Positions 20,855-30,016 of a stretch of DNA of 64,000 nucleotides are shown here, one piece after another; position 1 is the first letter of the stretch, and each line of letters begins with the position of its first letter. This DNA comes from Solidesulfovibrio carbinolicus (GTDB lineage Bacteria; Desulfobacterota; Desulfovibrionia; Desulfovibrionales; Desulfovibrionaceae): NCBI RefSeq assembly GCF_004135975.1, contig NZ_CP026538.1, positions 186,001-250,000 on the forward strand, written 5' to 3'. The notes below the pieces were generated by a model. That model did no database searches. It was not told where the DNA came from and saw nothing but the letters and a program-made list of their open reading frames with translations. Both the position numbers and the translations under genes were made by a program.

Positions 20855-20921
20855 CATCCTTCCTCCAAGAACGGAATTTTAGAAAAAGGACTTCAGGGAT
20901 GGCGACCCGGAAGTCCTTTTT
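20855..20921 (+). ncRNA. Predicted sigma-54-dependent small RNA (about 67 nt)
   Basis: The interval runs from the predicted RpoN start to the end of a strong intrinsic terminator. Its 5' part holds the unpaired pyrimidine stretch TCCTTCCTCC (20857-20866), complementary to Shine-Dalgarno sequences such as GGAGGAAGG, as in many trans-acting regulatory RNAs. The 3' half is the terminator stem-loop. A 12-codon frame (ATG 20899) sits inside the stem and is probably incidental. Promoter, seed and terminator are seen; existence of the RNA is inferred. Confidence 0.6.
20883..20921 (+). terminator. Intrinsic terminator of the predicted small RNA
   Basis: Arms AAAAAGGACTTC (20883-20894) and GAAGTCCTTTTT (20910-20921), extended inward by GGG/CCC after one mismatch, with a 7-nt loop. 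The T run is at the end of the right arm; the A run makes it potentially bidirectional. Confidence 0.8.
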
Positions 20922-20970
20922 CATTTGGCGCGTCTGAATAACGGCACGCCCAGCCCTTGCGGCTTTGCGC

Positions 20971-21081
20971 GGCCCCAGCCGGCGGCAACCGGCTGGGGCC
21001 GCCTCTTTGAGCAGCGTTCAAATTCCTTGACTCCCTCTGTCCTGCCCAAAACAAACGGCGCGCGTCCGCGGACGCGCGCCG
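20971..21081. terminator. Two strong hairpins in the glnS 3' region
   Basis: First hairpin: GGCCCCAGCCGG (20971-20982) with CCGGCTGGGGCC (20989-21000). Second: a fully palindromic 26-mer with arms CGGCGCGCGTCCG (21056-21068) and CGGACGCGCGCCG (21069-21081). Neither has a clear T run. They may help end glnS or plus-strand transcripts. Confidence 0.5.
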
Positions 21082-21167
21082 TACAATTTTTGGGTTTCCG
21101 GCTTCGGCTTCCGGCCATCTCGCCGACCGTCTCGCCGCCGGGCGGCCCCCTCTACCCTTTGTCTTCA

Positions 21168-21214
21168 GGTGGGGGGCCTGGGGGCCTCAGGCCCCCAGCC
21201 GCCGGAGGCATCTT
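21168..21214 (+). repeat. Family I palindromic repeat
   Basis: Arms CTGGGGGCC (21178-21186) and GGCCCCCAG (21190-21198), loop TCA, then the constant GCCGCCGGAGGCAT. It starts 12 bp after the glnS stop, on the sense side of that gene. Core hairpin identical to the copy at 43386. Confidence 0.85.
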
Positions 21215-21226
21215 CCCGTATTCCCG

Positions 21227-22930
<1,704 letters not shown>

Positions 22931-23111
22931 GGCGGAACCTCGTTTGCGTTGGATGGCGGCGTGGCCGCGAGAAACCGGAAAAATAGGCAAAAAGGGGAAA
23001 AGGGTCAAATGGCGTCGGCGGCGTGGTTCGGCTGCAAAAATGTCGTATTGTTGCCAAAAATGTCGGCTCATTGTGGTCGTTGCCCTGCGAATCATTAAGC
23101 ATTCCGAAGTA

Positions 23112-23141
23112 TTGACACCTTGGAACCGCTTTTGCTACATG
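23112..23141 (+). promoter_or_regulatory. Sigma-70-type promoter for GGDEF-EAL gene
   Basis: TTGACA (23112-23117), 18-bp spacer, and an extended -10 TGCTACAT (TACATG at 23136). The start site would be about 23148, 22 bp before the ATG. Confidence 0.55.
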
Positions 23142-23169
23142 CCCGTCACTTTTGCCTAAGGCGGTCGTC

Positions 23170-25641
23170 ATGACACATTCGTCTGCCGCGCTTCCGGAAG
23201 ACGTCTACCGGCGCATCTTCGAGAGCTCCCCCAACGCGGCCCTGGTGCGCGACGCCGGCGGCCTGGTGCTGGCCGTCAACGCCTCCTTCGAGGCGCTTTT
23301 CGGCCTGGACGCGGCCGAGGTCGTGGGCCGCGACCTGCGCCAGGTGGTGCGGCCGGCGGACGACGGCGAAACAGCCGGCAACGACTGGAGCCTTGGCGGC
23401 GCGGCCTTTTCCCGGCGCACCCGCTGGACGGCCGGCGACGGGGCCACCGTGGACGCCAGCCCCTGCCAGTTTCCGGCGGGGCAGGTGGACGGCAAGCCCG
23501 TGTCCTGCGTCATCTTCCGCGACATCTCCGGGCGACGCCGGGCCGAGGAACAACTCGACGCGGCCGAACGCAAATACCGGGCGATTTTCGAAAACGCCGT
23601 GGAAGGCATCTTCCAGACCACCCCCGGCGGCCGCTACCTGGAAGTCAACCGCACCCTGGCCCGCATCTACGGCTTTGATTCCGTGGACGAGATGACCGAG
23701 CACTTCCGGGACATCAAAAACCAGCTGTATGTCGAGCCCAAGCGCCGCGACGACTTCGTGCGCGAGCTCTCGGCCCACGACCAGGTCCGCAACTTCGAGT
23801 CGGCCATCCACAAAAAAGACGGCAGCGTCATCTGGATTTCCGAAAACGCCCGGGTCGTGCGCGACGCCGACGGGGCCGTGGCCTACTACGAAGGCACGGT
23901 GGTGGACATCACCGACCGCAAGCGGGCCGAGGAGCAGCTCGCCGCCCAGCGCGCCTATTTCGACCAGCTTTTCGCCAATTCGCCCCAGGCCATCGCGCTT
24001 ATCGACATGCGGCGCAACATCGTGGACGTCAACCACGCCTTCGAGGACCTGTTCGGCTTCAAGGCGGCCGAGATCAAGGGCTACGGCATGCGCGCCTACA
24101 TCGTGCCCAAGCACCTGCTCGGGGAATGCGAGAGCACGCGCGGGGCCATCCTGTCCGGCAAGCCCATGGTGCGCGAAACCTTCCGCCAGCACCGCGACGG
24201 CCGCCTCCTCCCGGTCTCCATGATCGGCTTCCCCATCGAATTCGGCGGCCAGCCCCAGGGCATCGTCTACATTTATCAGGACATTTCCGAGCGCAAGGCC
24301 TTCGAGGAGCAGATCACCCACCAGGCCTTCCACGACGCCCTGACCGGGCTGCCCAACCGCAGCCTTTTCGCCGACCGCCTGGACCGGGCGCTGACCCGCG
24401 CCCGGCGGCGCGGCGACTACCAGTACGCCGTGCTCATGATCGACCTCAACAAGTTCAAGGGCATAAACGACACCCTGGGACACCAGGCCGGGGACCAGCT
24501 CCTGGTCGAGGTGTCGCGGCGGCTTATGGCCTGCGTGCGCTCCATGGACACCGTGGCCCGGCTTGGCGGAGACGAATTCGCCGTGATCCTTGAAGAGCTC
24601 AAGTCGAAAAAGGAAGTCATGGCCGTGGTGGACCGCATCGGCGCGGCGCTTGGCAAGCCCTGCATGTTGTGCGGCACGACGGTGACTCCCGGGGCCAGCG
24701 TCGGCATCGTGCTGCGCACCCGGGACTACCAGTCGCCCGAGGACATTTTGCGCGACGCCGACATCGCCATGTACCGGGCCAAGGAGTCCGGCCGGCCCTC
24801 CATGATCTTCGACCGGCGGATGCACCAGGAGATCCTCGACGCCATCAGCCTGGAGGCCGATCTGCGCGCCGCCCTGGACCGCGGCGAGCTGTTGCTGCAC
24901 TACCAGCCCATCGTGGACGTGCAGACCGGGCGCATCGAGGGCTTCGAGGCCCTGGTGCGCTGGGACCACCCCGACCGGGGGCTGGTGCCGCCGGTGCAGT
25001 TCATCCCCCTGGCCGAGGAAACCGGCCTGATCCAGCCGCTCGGGCGGTTCGTCATCGCCGAGGCCTGCCGCCAGCTGCGCAAGTGGCAGTTGGAACTGCC
25101 CGAGGCCGAACAGCTCTCGGTGAGCGTCAACGTGTCCTGCCGCCAGTTCGTGAAAGAGGGCTTGGTGGACCATGTGGCCGGGGTGTTGGAGACGACCGGC
25201 CTGGACCCGGCCTGCCTCAAGCTCGAAATCACCGAATCCGTGCTCATGCACGACGCCCAGCACACGGCCGGGGAGCTGAGCCGCCTCAAAGCCCTGGGCG
25301 TCAAGATCGCCATCGACGACTTCGGCACCGGCTATTCCTCCCTGTCCTACCTGCGCCAGTTGCCCATCGACCACCTCAAGATCGACCGGTCGTTCATCAG
25401 CGGCGACGACGTCAACGGCGAAAGCCAGGAGATCGTCAAGTCCATCATCGCCCTGGCCCGCAGCCTGGGGCTGACCGTCATCGCCGAGGGCGTGGAGCAC
25501 CAGGACCAGCTCGACAAGCTGCGCAGCGCCGACTGCGACAAGGCCCAGGGCTTCATGTTCTCGCGCCCGGTGGACAAGGACGCGGCCCTGGCCCTGCTGC
25601 ACGCGGCCCTGGGCGGCGGCTGCGGCTGCGGCCCGGCCTGA
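23170..25641 (+). CDS. PAS-PAS-PAS-GGDEF-EAL cyclic-di-GMP protein
   Basis: An 823-residue cytosolic sensor with three PAS/PAC units (about 8-130, 133-265, 268-385), then GGDEF and EAL domains. The cyclase motif is intact (RLGGDEF, about 466). The phosphodiesterase domain keeps EALVRW (about 593), the metal ligands in EITES and IDDFGTGYSSL, and VIAEGVE, so it should hydrolyse c-di-GMP; cyclase activity or GTP-regulated PDE activity is possible. No membrane segment. The start ATG 23170 has TAAGG upstream; two codons earlier starts exist. It stands alone behind its own promoter. Confidence 0.93.
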   Translation: MTHSSAALPEDVYRRIFESSPNAALVRDAGGLVLAVNASFEALFGLDAAEVVGRDLRQVVRPADDGETAGNDWSLGGAAFSRRTRWTAGDGATVDASPCQFPAGQVDGKPVSCVIFRDISGRRRAEEQLDAAERKYRAIFENAVEGIFQTTPGGRYLEVNRTLARIYGFDSVDEMTEHFRDIKNQLYVEPKRRDDFVRELSAHDQVRNFESAIHKKDGSVIWISENARVVRDADGAVAYYEGTVVDITDRKRAEEQLAAQRAYFDQLFANSPQAIALIDMRRNIVDVNHAFEDLFGFKAAEIKGYGMRAYIVPKHLLGECESTRGAILSGKPMVRETFRQHRDGRLLPVSMIGFPIEFGGQPQGIVYIYQDISERKAFEEQITHQAFHDALTGLPNRSLFADRLDRALTRARRRGDYQYAVLMIDLNKFKGINDTLGHQAGDQLLVEVSRRLMACVRSMDTVARLGGDEFAVILEELKSKKEVMAVVDRIGAALGKPCMLCGTTVTPGASVGIVLRTRDYQSPEDILRDADIAMYRAKESGRPSMIFDRRMHQEILDAISLEADLRAALDRGELLLHYQPIVDVQTGRIEGFEALVRWDHPDRGLVPPVQFIPLAEETGLIQPLGRFVIAEACRQLRKWQLELPEAEQLSVSVNVSCRQFVKEGLVDHVAGVLETTGLDPACLKLEITESVLMHDAQHTAGELSRLKALGVKIAIDDFGTGYSSLSYLRQLPIDHLKIDRSFISGDDVNGESQEIVKSIIALARSLGLTVIAEGVEHQDQLDKLRSADCDKAQGFMFSRPVDKDAALALLHAALGGGCGCGPA

Positions 25642-26243
25642 CCCCGGCCTCAAAGGCTGTCCGGCTCCTGGCTGCGGCTGTCGGGGTTCGCCGCGCCGGG
25701 GCTGCTGACGCCTGCCGCGCCAAGGCCTCGCGCTACGCCGAGACGCCCCGCGCCTTTCCTTGTCGCCAGAGGCCGCCTGGCGGCCAGGCGGACAAGCTCT
25801 GGATCTCGGCGGCCTGCTTGCCGTCTCCCCAGCCTCCCGGAGCCTGTGGCCTCCTGTCAGGTCATGGGCCGACGCGTCGGGCCTGTTTACTTTCTCCACC
25901 TTCCCGCCGAACCGGGGCGCGTTGCCCGACCCTGGACGCAGCCGACTGGTTCGGCCGCCGCCCGCCGCAGCGTGGCGAGCCCTCGACGCGCCTCGAAAAC
26001 CGGTTGTCGTTGTAACCGGCTTCGCCGCGCCAGCGTCTTAGCTTATAAGAGCCTGCCGCTTTCCGGGGCATCCGAACGACACGGCGACAATCCTCCTTAT
26101 TCTGCAAGACGAATGTTATGTGGGCGCTATGTTGACGTAGTGCTCTTGTGTATTTGTATTACTTCTTGTTGGAAGACGCAAAACTTTTGCAAAAGATACA
26201 ATCTCTTCTTGAAATATATTTTATAATAAATGCCCATGCAGCC
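25642..26243. other. Intergenic region, no gene seen
   Basis: The first 400 bp are GC-rich with several imperfect inverted repeats and no plausible gene. From about 26100 to 26240 the base composition turns strongly AT-rich, unlike the surroundings, as expected for a promoter zone. A 9-bp hairpin (AAATGCCCA 26228-26236 / TGGGCATTT 26250-26258) overlaps the promoter that follows. Confidence 0.5.
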
Positions 26244-26270
26244 TAAACCTGGGCATTTTGCGTCCGATAA
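26244..26270 (+). promoter_or_regulatory. Sigma-28 (FliA) type promoter of first FlxA-like gene
   Basis: TAAA (26244-26247), exactly 15 bases, then TCCGATAA (26263-26270); the flagellar sigma-28 consensus is TAAA-N15-GCCGATAA, one mismatch. The gene starts 25 bp downstream. Confidence 0.75.
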
Positions 26271-26294
26271 GTGGGCATACACAAGGAGGTTGTC

Positions 26295-26912
26295 ATGGCC
26301 GCCATAGATACCAGCCTGACTCTTTATGCCAATACGACGCAAACAGCGTCAGGATCGAGCCTTGCCGCCACGACGAAAACGAGCGCCAGCGCTTCGACCG
26401 CATCGACTACCGCCAGCGGCGACACCGTGACCATTTCCGACGAGGCCAAGTCCCTGGCCGCCGCCCTGGCCTCGGGCCAGACCGCCAGCAACGCCGGGAC
26501 CGCCGCCAGCACGGGCGCGGCCGCGACCACCGAAACCGAGGATGCTTCTACCGCTGCCGCTGGCGGCCAGGCGCAGTCCGCCGGCGCGGCCCAGGGCGGC
26601 GGCGGGGCCATGCAGGCCGGCTCGGCCGGCTCCTCCGGTTCGTCCGACGACGAAGAGGACGACGATGATGACGCCGACGACCTGGTGGAAAGCCTCAAGG
26701 AGCAGATCCAGCAGCTCCAGCAGGAAATCGAGAAGGTCGAAAGCGAGGCCATTTCCGAGGAAGAAAAGGACACCAAGAAGATGCAGCTGCAAAACGAGCT
26801 GGCCCAGTTGCAGACCCAGTACGCCCAGGCTCTGCAGGAGCAAAGCGAGTCGAGCTCGTCGTCGAGCAGCAACGGCAACACCGCTTCCACGGCCTACGGC
26901 GGCGCGTCATAA
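26295..26912 (+). CDS. FlxA-like coiled-coil protein, paralogue 1
   Basis: A 205-residue soluble protein: a Thr/Ser/Ala-rich N-terminal 100 residues containing GDTVTISDEAKSLA, a very acidic stretch (DDEEDDDDDADD), then a coiled coil (LKEQIQQLQQEIEKVE) and a Ser-rich end. The coiled-coil part resembles the FlxA-like family. E. coli flxA is controlled by FliA, and this gene has a sigma-28-type promoter, so a flagella-linked role is inferred. AAGGAGG precedes ATG 26295. A shorter paralogue follows at 27254. Confidence 0.7.
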   Translation: MAAIDTSLTLYANTTQTASGSSLAATTKTSASASTASTTASGDTVTISDEAKSLAAALASGQTASNAGTAASTGAAATTETEDASTAAAGGQAQSAGAAQGGGGAMQAGSAGSSGSSDDEEDDDDDADDLVESLKEQIQQLQQEIEKVESEAISEEEKDTKKMQLQNELAQLQTQYAQALQEQSESSSSSSSNGNTASTAYGGAS

Positions 26913-27200
26913 GGCCGTCGCGTTTCCCGAGGGCGGCCGCCTGACGCCCAGGCCGGCCGCCGGGGCAACGAAGCCCGAGCGTGAACCTGCCGCGGCCGGC
27001 CCGAATGATGCTGTCCGCTTTGAACGGGCGGGCGGCCCAAGCCCTTGCCGCCCTCCGGGGCCGCGCCCCTTACGCCCCAAGGGTTTGACGCGAGGCGTTC
27101 GGAGCCGTTTTCCCCAAAGCGCGCGCTGCGAAACGTCGACCTAGCGTACGCTCGCGGTTGGCTGGCGCGCCATGGCCGGCCGTCGCTTCACCTTGCCGTA
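26913..27200. other. Intergenic region between FlxA-like paralogues
   Basis: GC-rich, with loose inverted repeats of GGCGGCC type near 26930-26965, but no clear terminator and no gene that can be supported. Confidence 0.4.
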
Positions 27201-27227
27201 TTAAGTTTTCCTATGCGCCGCCGATAC
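27201..27227 (+). promoter_or_regulatory. Sigma-28 type promoter of second FlxA-like gene
   Basis: TTAA (27201-27204), 15 bases, then GCCGATAC (27220-27227): three of four and seven of eight consensus positions. The start codon is 27 bp downstream. Same arrangement as at 26244. Confidence 0.65.
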
Positions 27228-27253
27228 ACCTTGAAACAAGGGGGTCGGTTGCC

Positions 27254-27751
27254 ATGGATACCATTCTGCCTTCCCTGCTCGACAACGCCGCCAGCCCGGG
27301 CCTGTCCGGGGCGGCCGCTGCCGGCGGTTCCGGCCTGTCCGGGTCTTCAGCTGCCGGGACCGACGCATCTGCAGCCGCCCGGGGCGATACCGTGACCTTT
27401 TCCGCCGAGGCCCTGGCCAAGGCTTCCGCCATGGCCAGCAACGCCGCCACGGCCAGCAACGCCGGGGTCGCCCAGGGCGGTGCGGAGGCGGCCAAGGCCC
27501 AAAAGCAGGCCGAGGACGACAGTGATGCGACCTTGCAGGCGCTCAAGGCCCAGATCGAACGGATTCAGGCGGAGATCAAGGCCACGGAAGAGGACGACGC
27601 GCCCCGCGAGGAACGGGAAGCCAAGCTGGCCGAGCTGCGCCTGTCCCTGCTGGAAGCCCAGACGGCCTATTACAAGGCCAAGCAGCAGGCCGGCAACGAC
27701 CAGGGCGGCAGCGCCAGCCAGACAGCAGCGGCCATGGCCGGGCTGGCCTAG
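27254..27751 (+). CDS. FlxA-like coiled-coil protein, paralogue 2
   Basis: A 165-residue paralogue of the gene at 26295. Both share a low-complexity N-terminus, the GDTVTxSxEA motif and a C-terminal coiled coil (LKAQIERIQAEIKA here). The start is ATG 27254 with AAGGGGG upstream; earlier in-frame starts run across the promoter. Probably flagella-associated or co-regulated with motility; no biochemical function is known to me. Confidence 0.7.
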   Translation: MDTILPSLLDNAASPGLSGAAAAGGSGLSGSSAAGTDASAAARGDTVTFSAEALAKASAMASNAATASNAGVAQGGAEAAKAQKQAEDDSDATLQALKAQIERIQAEIKATEEDDAPREEREAKLAELRLSLLEAQTAYYKAKQQAGNDQGGSASQTAAAMAGLA

Positions 27752-27885
27752 GGGCGCGTTCACGAAACGCGCAGAGGGCTTTTCTTAAACAACGCCTTAA
27801 AATAATAGATTTTTCTTAAAAAATACTCTCGTATTTTTCAAGGGCCGCCACACGAGGGGCCAGGCCCTAACCCTTTTCTTCCATC

Positions 27886-27930
27886 GGGGGGTCCGGGGGC
27901 CTCAGGCCCCCGGCCGCTGGAGGCATTCTT
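27886..27930 (+). repeat. Family I palindromic repeat
   Basis: Arms CCGGGGGCC (27893-27901) and GGCCCCCGG (27905-27913), loop TCA, flank GCCGCTGGAGGCAT (one change from the constant form). It lies directly after the stop of the minus-strand gene at 27934. A separate AT hairpin (AAAAATAC 27819-27826 / GTATTTTT 27831-27838) lies nearby. Confidence 0.8.
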
Positions 27931-27933
27931 TTC

Positions 27934-28320
27934 TTACTGACTGCCGCAGCAGCGGGCGGTGTGGAAGCTTGAGCAGGGCAGCGGGTCGATGATGACCTGG
28001 ACGCAGCCGGCGGCGTAATCCTTGACGATGCGCCCCGAGGGCATGCGGCCGTGCCAGACGCGGCTGGAAAAGATGGCCAGGTCGCCGTTTAGCTGCACGT
28101 AGAAGTCGGCGAAGCCCTTGGCGAAGTGGCTGTTGAACACGAAGACGCCGTCGCGCACGCCAAGGAAGCTGTACTTGTCGGGCGTTTTGCAGGTGAGCAT
28201 GGCCAGGGCCTGGCGGAAGGCGCAGATCATGACGGACTGTTCGTCAAAGGCCGCTGCCCGGCCGGGCAGGGCGGCCAGCGCCAGCGCTGTCATGAGCACG
28301 ATGGGAAAAAGCCGTTTCAT
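27934..28320 (-). CDS. Secreted small cysteine-containing protein, unknown
   Basis: A 128-residue protein with a clear Sec signal peptide (about 1-23, cleavage after GRAAA) and six cysteines in the mature part, ending CCGSQ. ATG 28320 is chosen because the signal begins there and GGAGGGGCG lies before it; the frame to 28356 adds 12 residues. No family recognised. It is divergent from the Tat-HD gene. Confidence 0.7.
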   Translation of the reverse strand: MKRLFPIVLMTALALAALPGRAAAFDEQSVMICAFRQALAMLTCKTPDKYSFLGVRDGVFVFNSHFAKGFADFYVQLNGDLAIFSSRVWHGRMPSGRIVKDYAAGCVQVIIDPLPCSSFHTARCCGSQ

Positions 28321-28496
28321 GCGCCCCTCCCGGGCTGGTGTTTGGACTCTTGCCATCCCTTCGGCCGCTTGGGCCCAAGCTTAAGGGCCGGCGGTTTCGG
28401 ACCCGTTGCCCTCCTTGTCGCGCAATCGTCGTCCGGCGTCTACCGGCCGGACACGAGGCAGGTCCATATCCCTGCAAAACTTGGAGGGATATGCTC

Positions 28497-29627
28497 ATGG
28501 ACCTGTCATTTGACCGTCGGGCGTTTTTGCGCCTTGGTCTGGCCGTCGGCGGCGTGGCCGTGGCCCGGGCCGCTTTTCCGACCCTGGCTCGGGCCGCCGC
28601 TTCCGGCCCCGCGGCTCTTGCCGCCGTCGCGGCCATGACGCCGCTGGAGATGGCCGACGCCTCGCCGCTGGTGGGGGCCTCCTGGCAATACCTGCGCGAC
28701 GTGGCCGCAACCATCGCCAACCCGGAACTGCGGGCCAAGGTCGAGGCCGTCCTCGACAATCCCGCCCCGACCCTGGCCGCCAGACTGGCCGATCCCAAGC
28801 ACCGGGCCGCCGTGGCCGAGGAGCTGGCCGCCAAGGGCTGGCTCAAGGGCCAGACCGCCGACACCCTGCTGCCGCCCGTGGCCGATCCGGCCGCCTCGCC
28901 CCAGCCCTTTCGCAGCGCCCCGGGCAGCGGCTACCAGAGCCACCACGCCTATCCCGGCGGCCTGCCCGTGCACGTGGCCGTCAACATGCGCATCACCTTG
29001 GCGATTTTTGACGCCTACAAGGACGTCTACGGCTTTGCCCTGGACCGCGACACGGTGGTCGTCTCCCAGATGCTCCACGATCTGCACAAGCCCTGGGTCT
29101 TTGCCTGGAGCGAAGCCGGCGCGTCGCGGCCCGAACAGTCCCTGGCCGGCACGGGCGAACACCATGTGCTAAGCGTGGCCGAATCCATCGTGCGCGGCAT
29201 CCCCGCCGAGGTCGTGGTGGCCCAGGCCTGCGCCCACAACCACCCCGGCTCGGAAAAAGACGAGGCCGAGCCTGTGGCCTGGCTCAAGGCGGCGGCCGTC
29301 CTGGCCGGAGTCGATGCGGCCAAGGCCGGGCTTATCGCCCCTTCGGGCGACACGTTGCCCCTGCCTCGGCGCATGGAAGGGTTTGTCTGCCACCTGGGCG
29401 ACCACGACTGGGTGCTGTCCGTGCCGGCCGGCAAATGGTCCATCGCCGCCCTGGCCGAGCTGGCCCGGGACCGCTACGGCATCGCCGACGACAAGTCGTC
29501 CCGGTTCAACGCGTTTCGCAACTACGTGTTTTCCCAGGCGACCATGATGGAACTCTACCAGACCCTGGCGGTTTCGGGCAAAGACGGCCTGGCCAAGGCC
29601 GTGGCAGGCATCGTCGCGCCGGCATAA
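28497..29627 (+). CDS. Tat-exported HD-domain protein
   Basis: A 376-residue protein. The N-terminus DRRAFLRLGLAVGG is a twin-arginine signal followed by an Ala-rich cleavage region. The body has a metal-dependent HD fold: an early SHHAYPGG, the HD pair in MLHDLHKPW, and a further H in GEHHVLSVAES, AHNHPGSEKDE. HD proteins are usually cytosolic nucleotidases or phosphodiesterases; a folded, metal-loaded exported one is unusual. GGAGGG lies 8 bp before ATG 28497, while ATG 28491 is too close to it. Substrate unknown. Confidence 0.75.
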   Translation: MDLSFDRRAFLRLGLAVGGVAVARAAFPTLARAAASGPAALAAVAAMTPLEMADASPLVGASWQYLRDVAATIANPELRAKVEAVLDNPAPTLAARLADPKHRAAVAEELAAKGWLKGQTADTLLPPVADPAASPQPFRSAPGSGYQSHHAYPGGLPVHVAVNMRITLAIFDAYKDVYGFALDRDTVVVSQMLHDLHKPWVFAWSEAGASRPEQSLAGTGEHHVLSVAESIVRGIPAEVVVAQACAHNHPGSEKDEAEPVAWLKAAAVLAGVDAAKAGLIAPSGDTLPLPRRMEGFVCHLGDHDWVLSVPAGKWSIAALAELARDRYGIADDKSSRFNAFRNYVFSQATMMELYQTLAVSGKDGLAKAVAGIVAPA

Positions 29628-29938
29628 CGATCAAAAGAAGGGACGGCGGCGGCCGGGAGCGGACACCCTGCTCTTGGCCGCCGACGGCATTGGCCCGCCG
29701 TCAGTTGCGCCCGCAAACCCGCAAGGCCAAGCAAAGCCAGGACGGCCTCAACACGAGATAACCGTGCACAGGTGCTTTATTGAATGCCCCATGATGCAAC
29801 GGTTCAAAAAGCATTTTTCAGCATAAAGGCAACTGCGGAAAAAAGGAAAGATGAAAGTCACTTTCCATGGGGTCTTCTTGATCGGGCAGATTTATCGCAT
29901 TCAGAGAGACGCTGCGTGGCCCGACCCTTGGCCATAAC
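29628..29938. other. Intergenic region, no gene seen
   Basis: The stretch between the HD gene and the following terminator has no supported reading frame. The part from about 29760 is less GC-rich and could carry a promoter or a short RNA, but I see no decisive signal. Confidence 0.45.
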
Positions 29939-29968
29939 AAAGGGGCGGCTCCCGTGAGCCGCCCCTTT
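29939..29968. terminator. Bidirectional intrinsic terminator
   Basis: Arms AAAGGGGCGGCTC (29939-29951) and GAGCCGCCCCTTT (29956-29968), loop CCGT, flanked by A- and T-rich tails. It separates the plus-strand HD gene from the minus-strand chemoreceptor. Confidence 0.9.
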
Positions 29969-30016
29969 GTTGTTTATCCCGATGATCAGGCCTCGGAAGC
30001 CCCCTGAAACCGGCCC

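Noticed and set aside
23146-25899. Long minus-strand frame opposite the GGDEF-EAL gene
   Set aside because: Antisense shadow; Gly/His/Ala-rich without motif, while the plus strand has intact GGDEF and EAL domains.
26228-26258. Hairpin before the first FlxA-like gene as a terminator
   Set aside because: It overlaps the sigma-28 promoter and no gene ends there; more likely fortuitous or a leader element.
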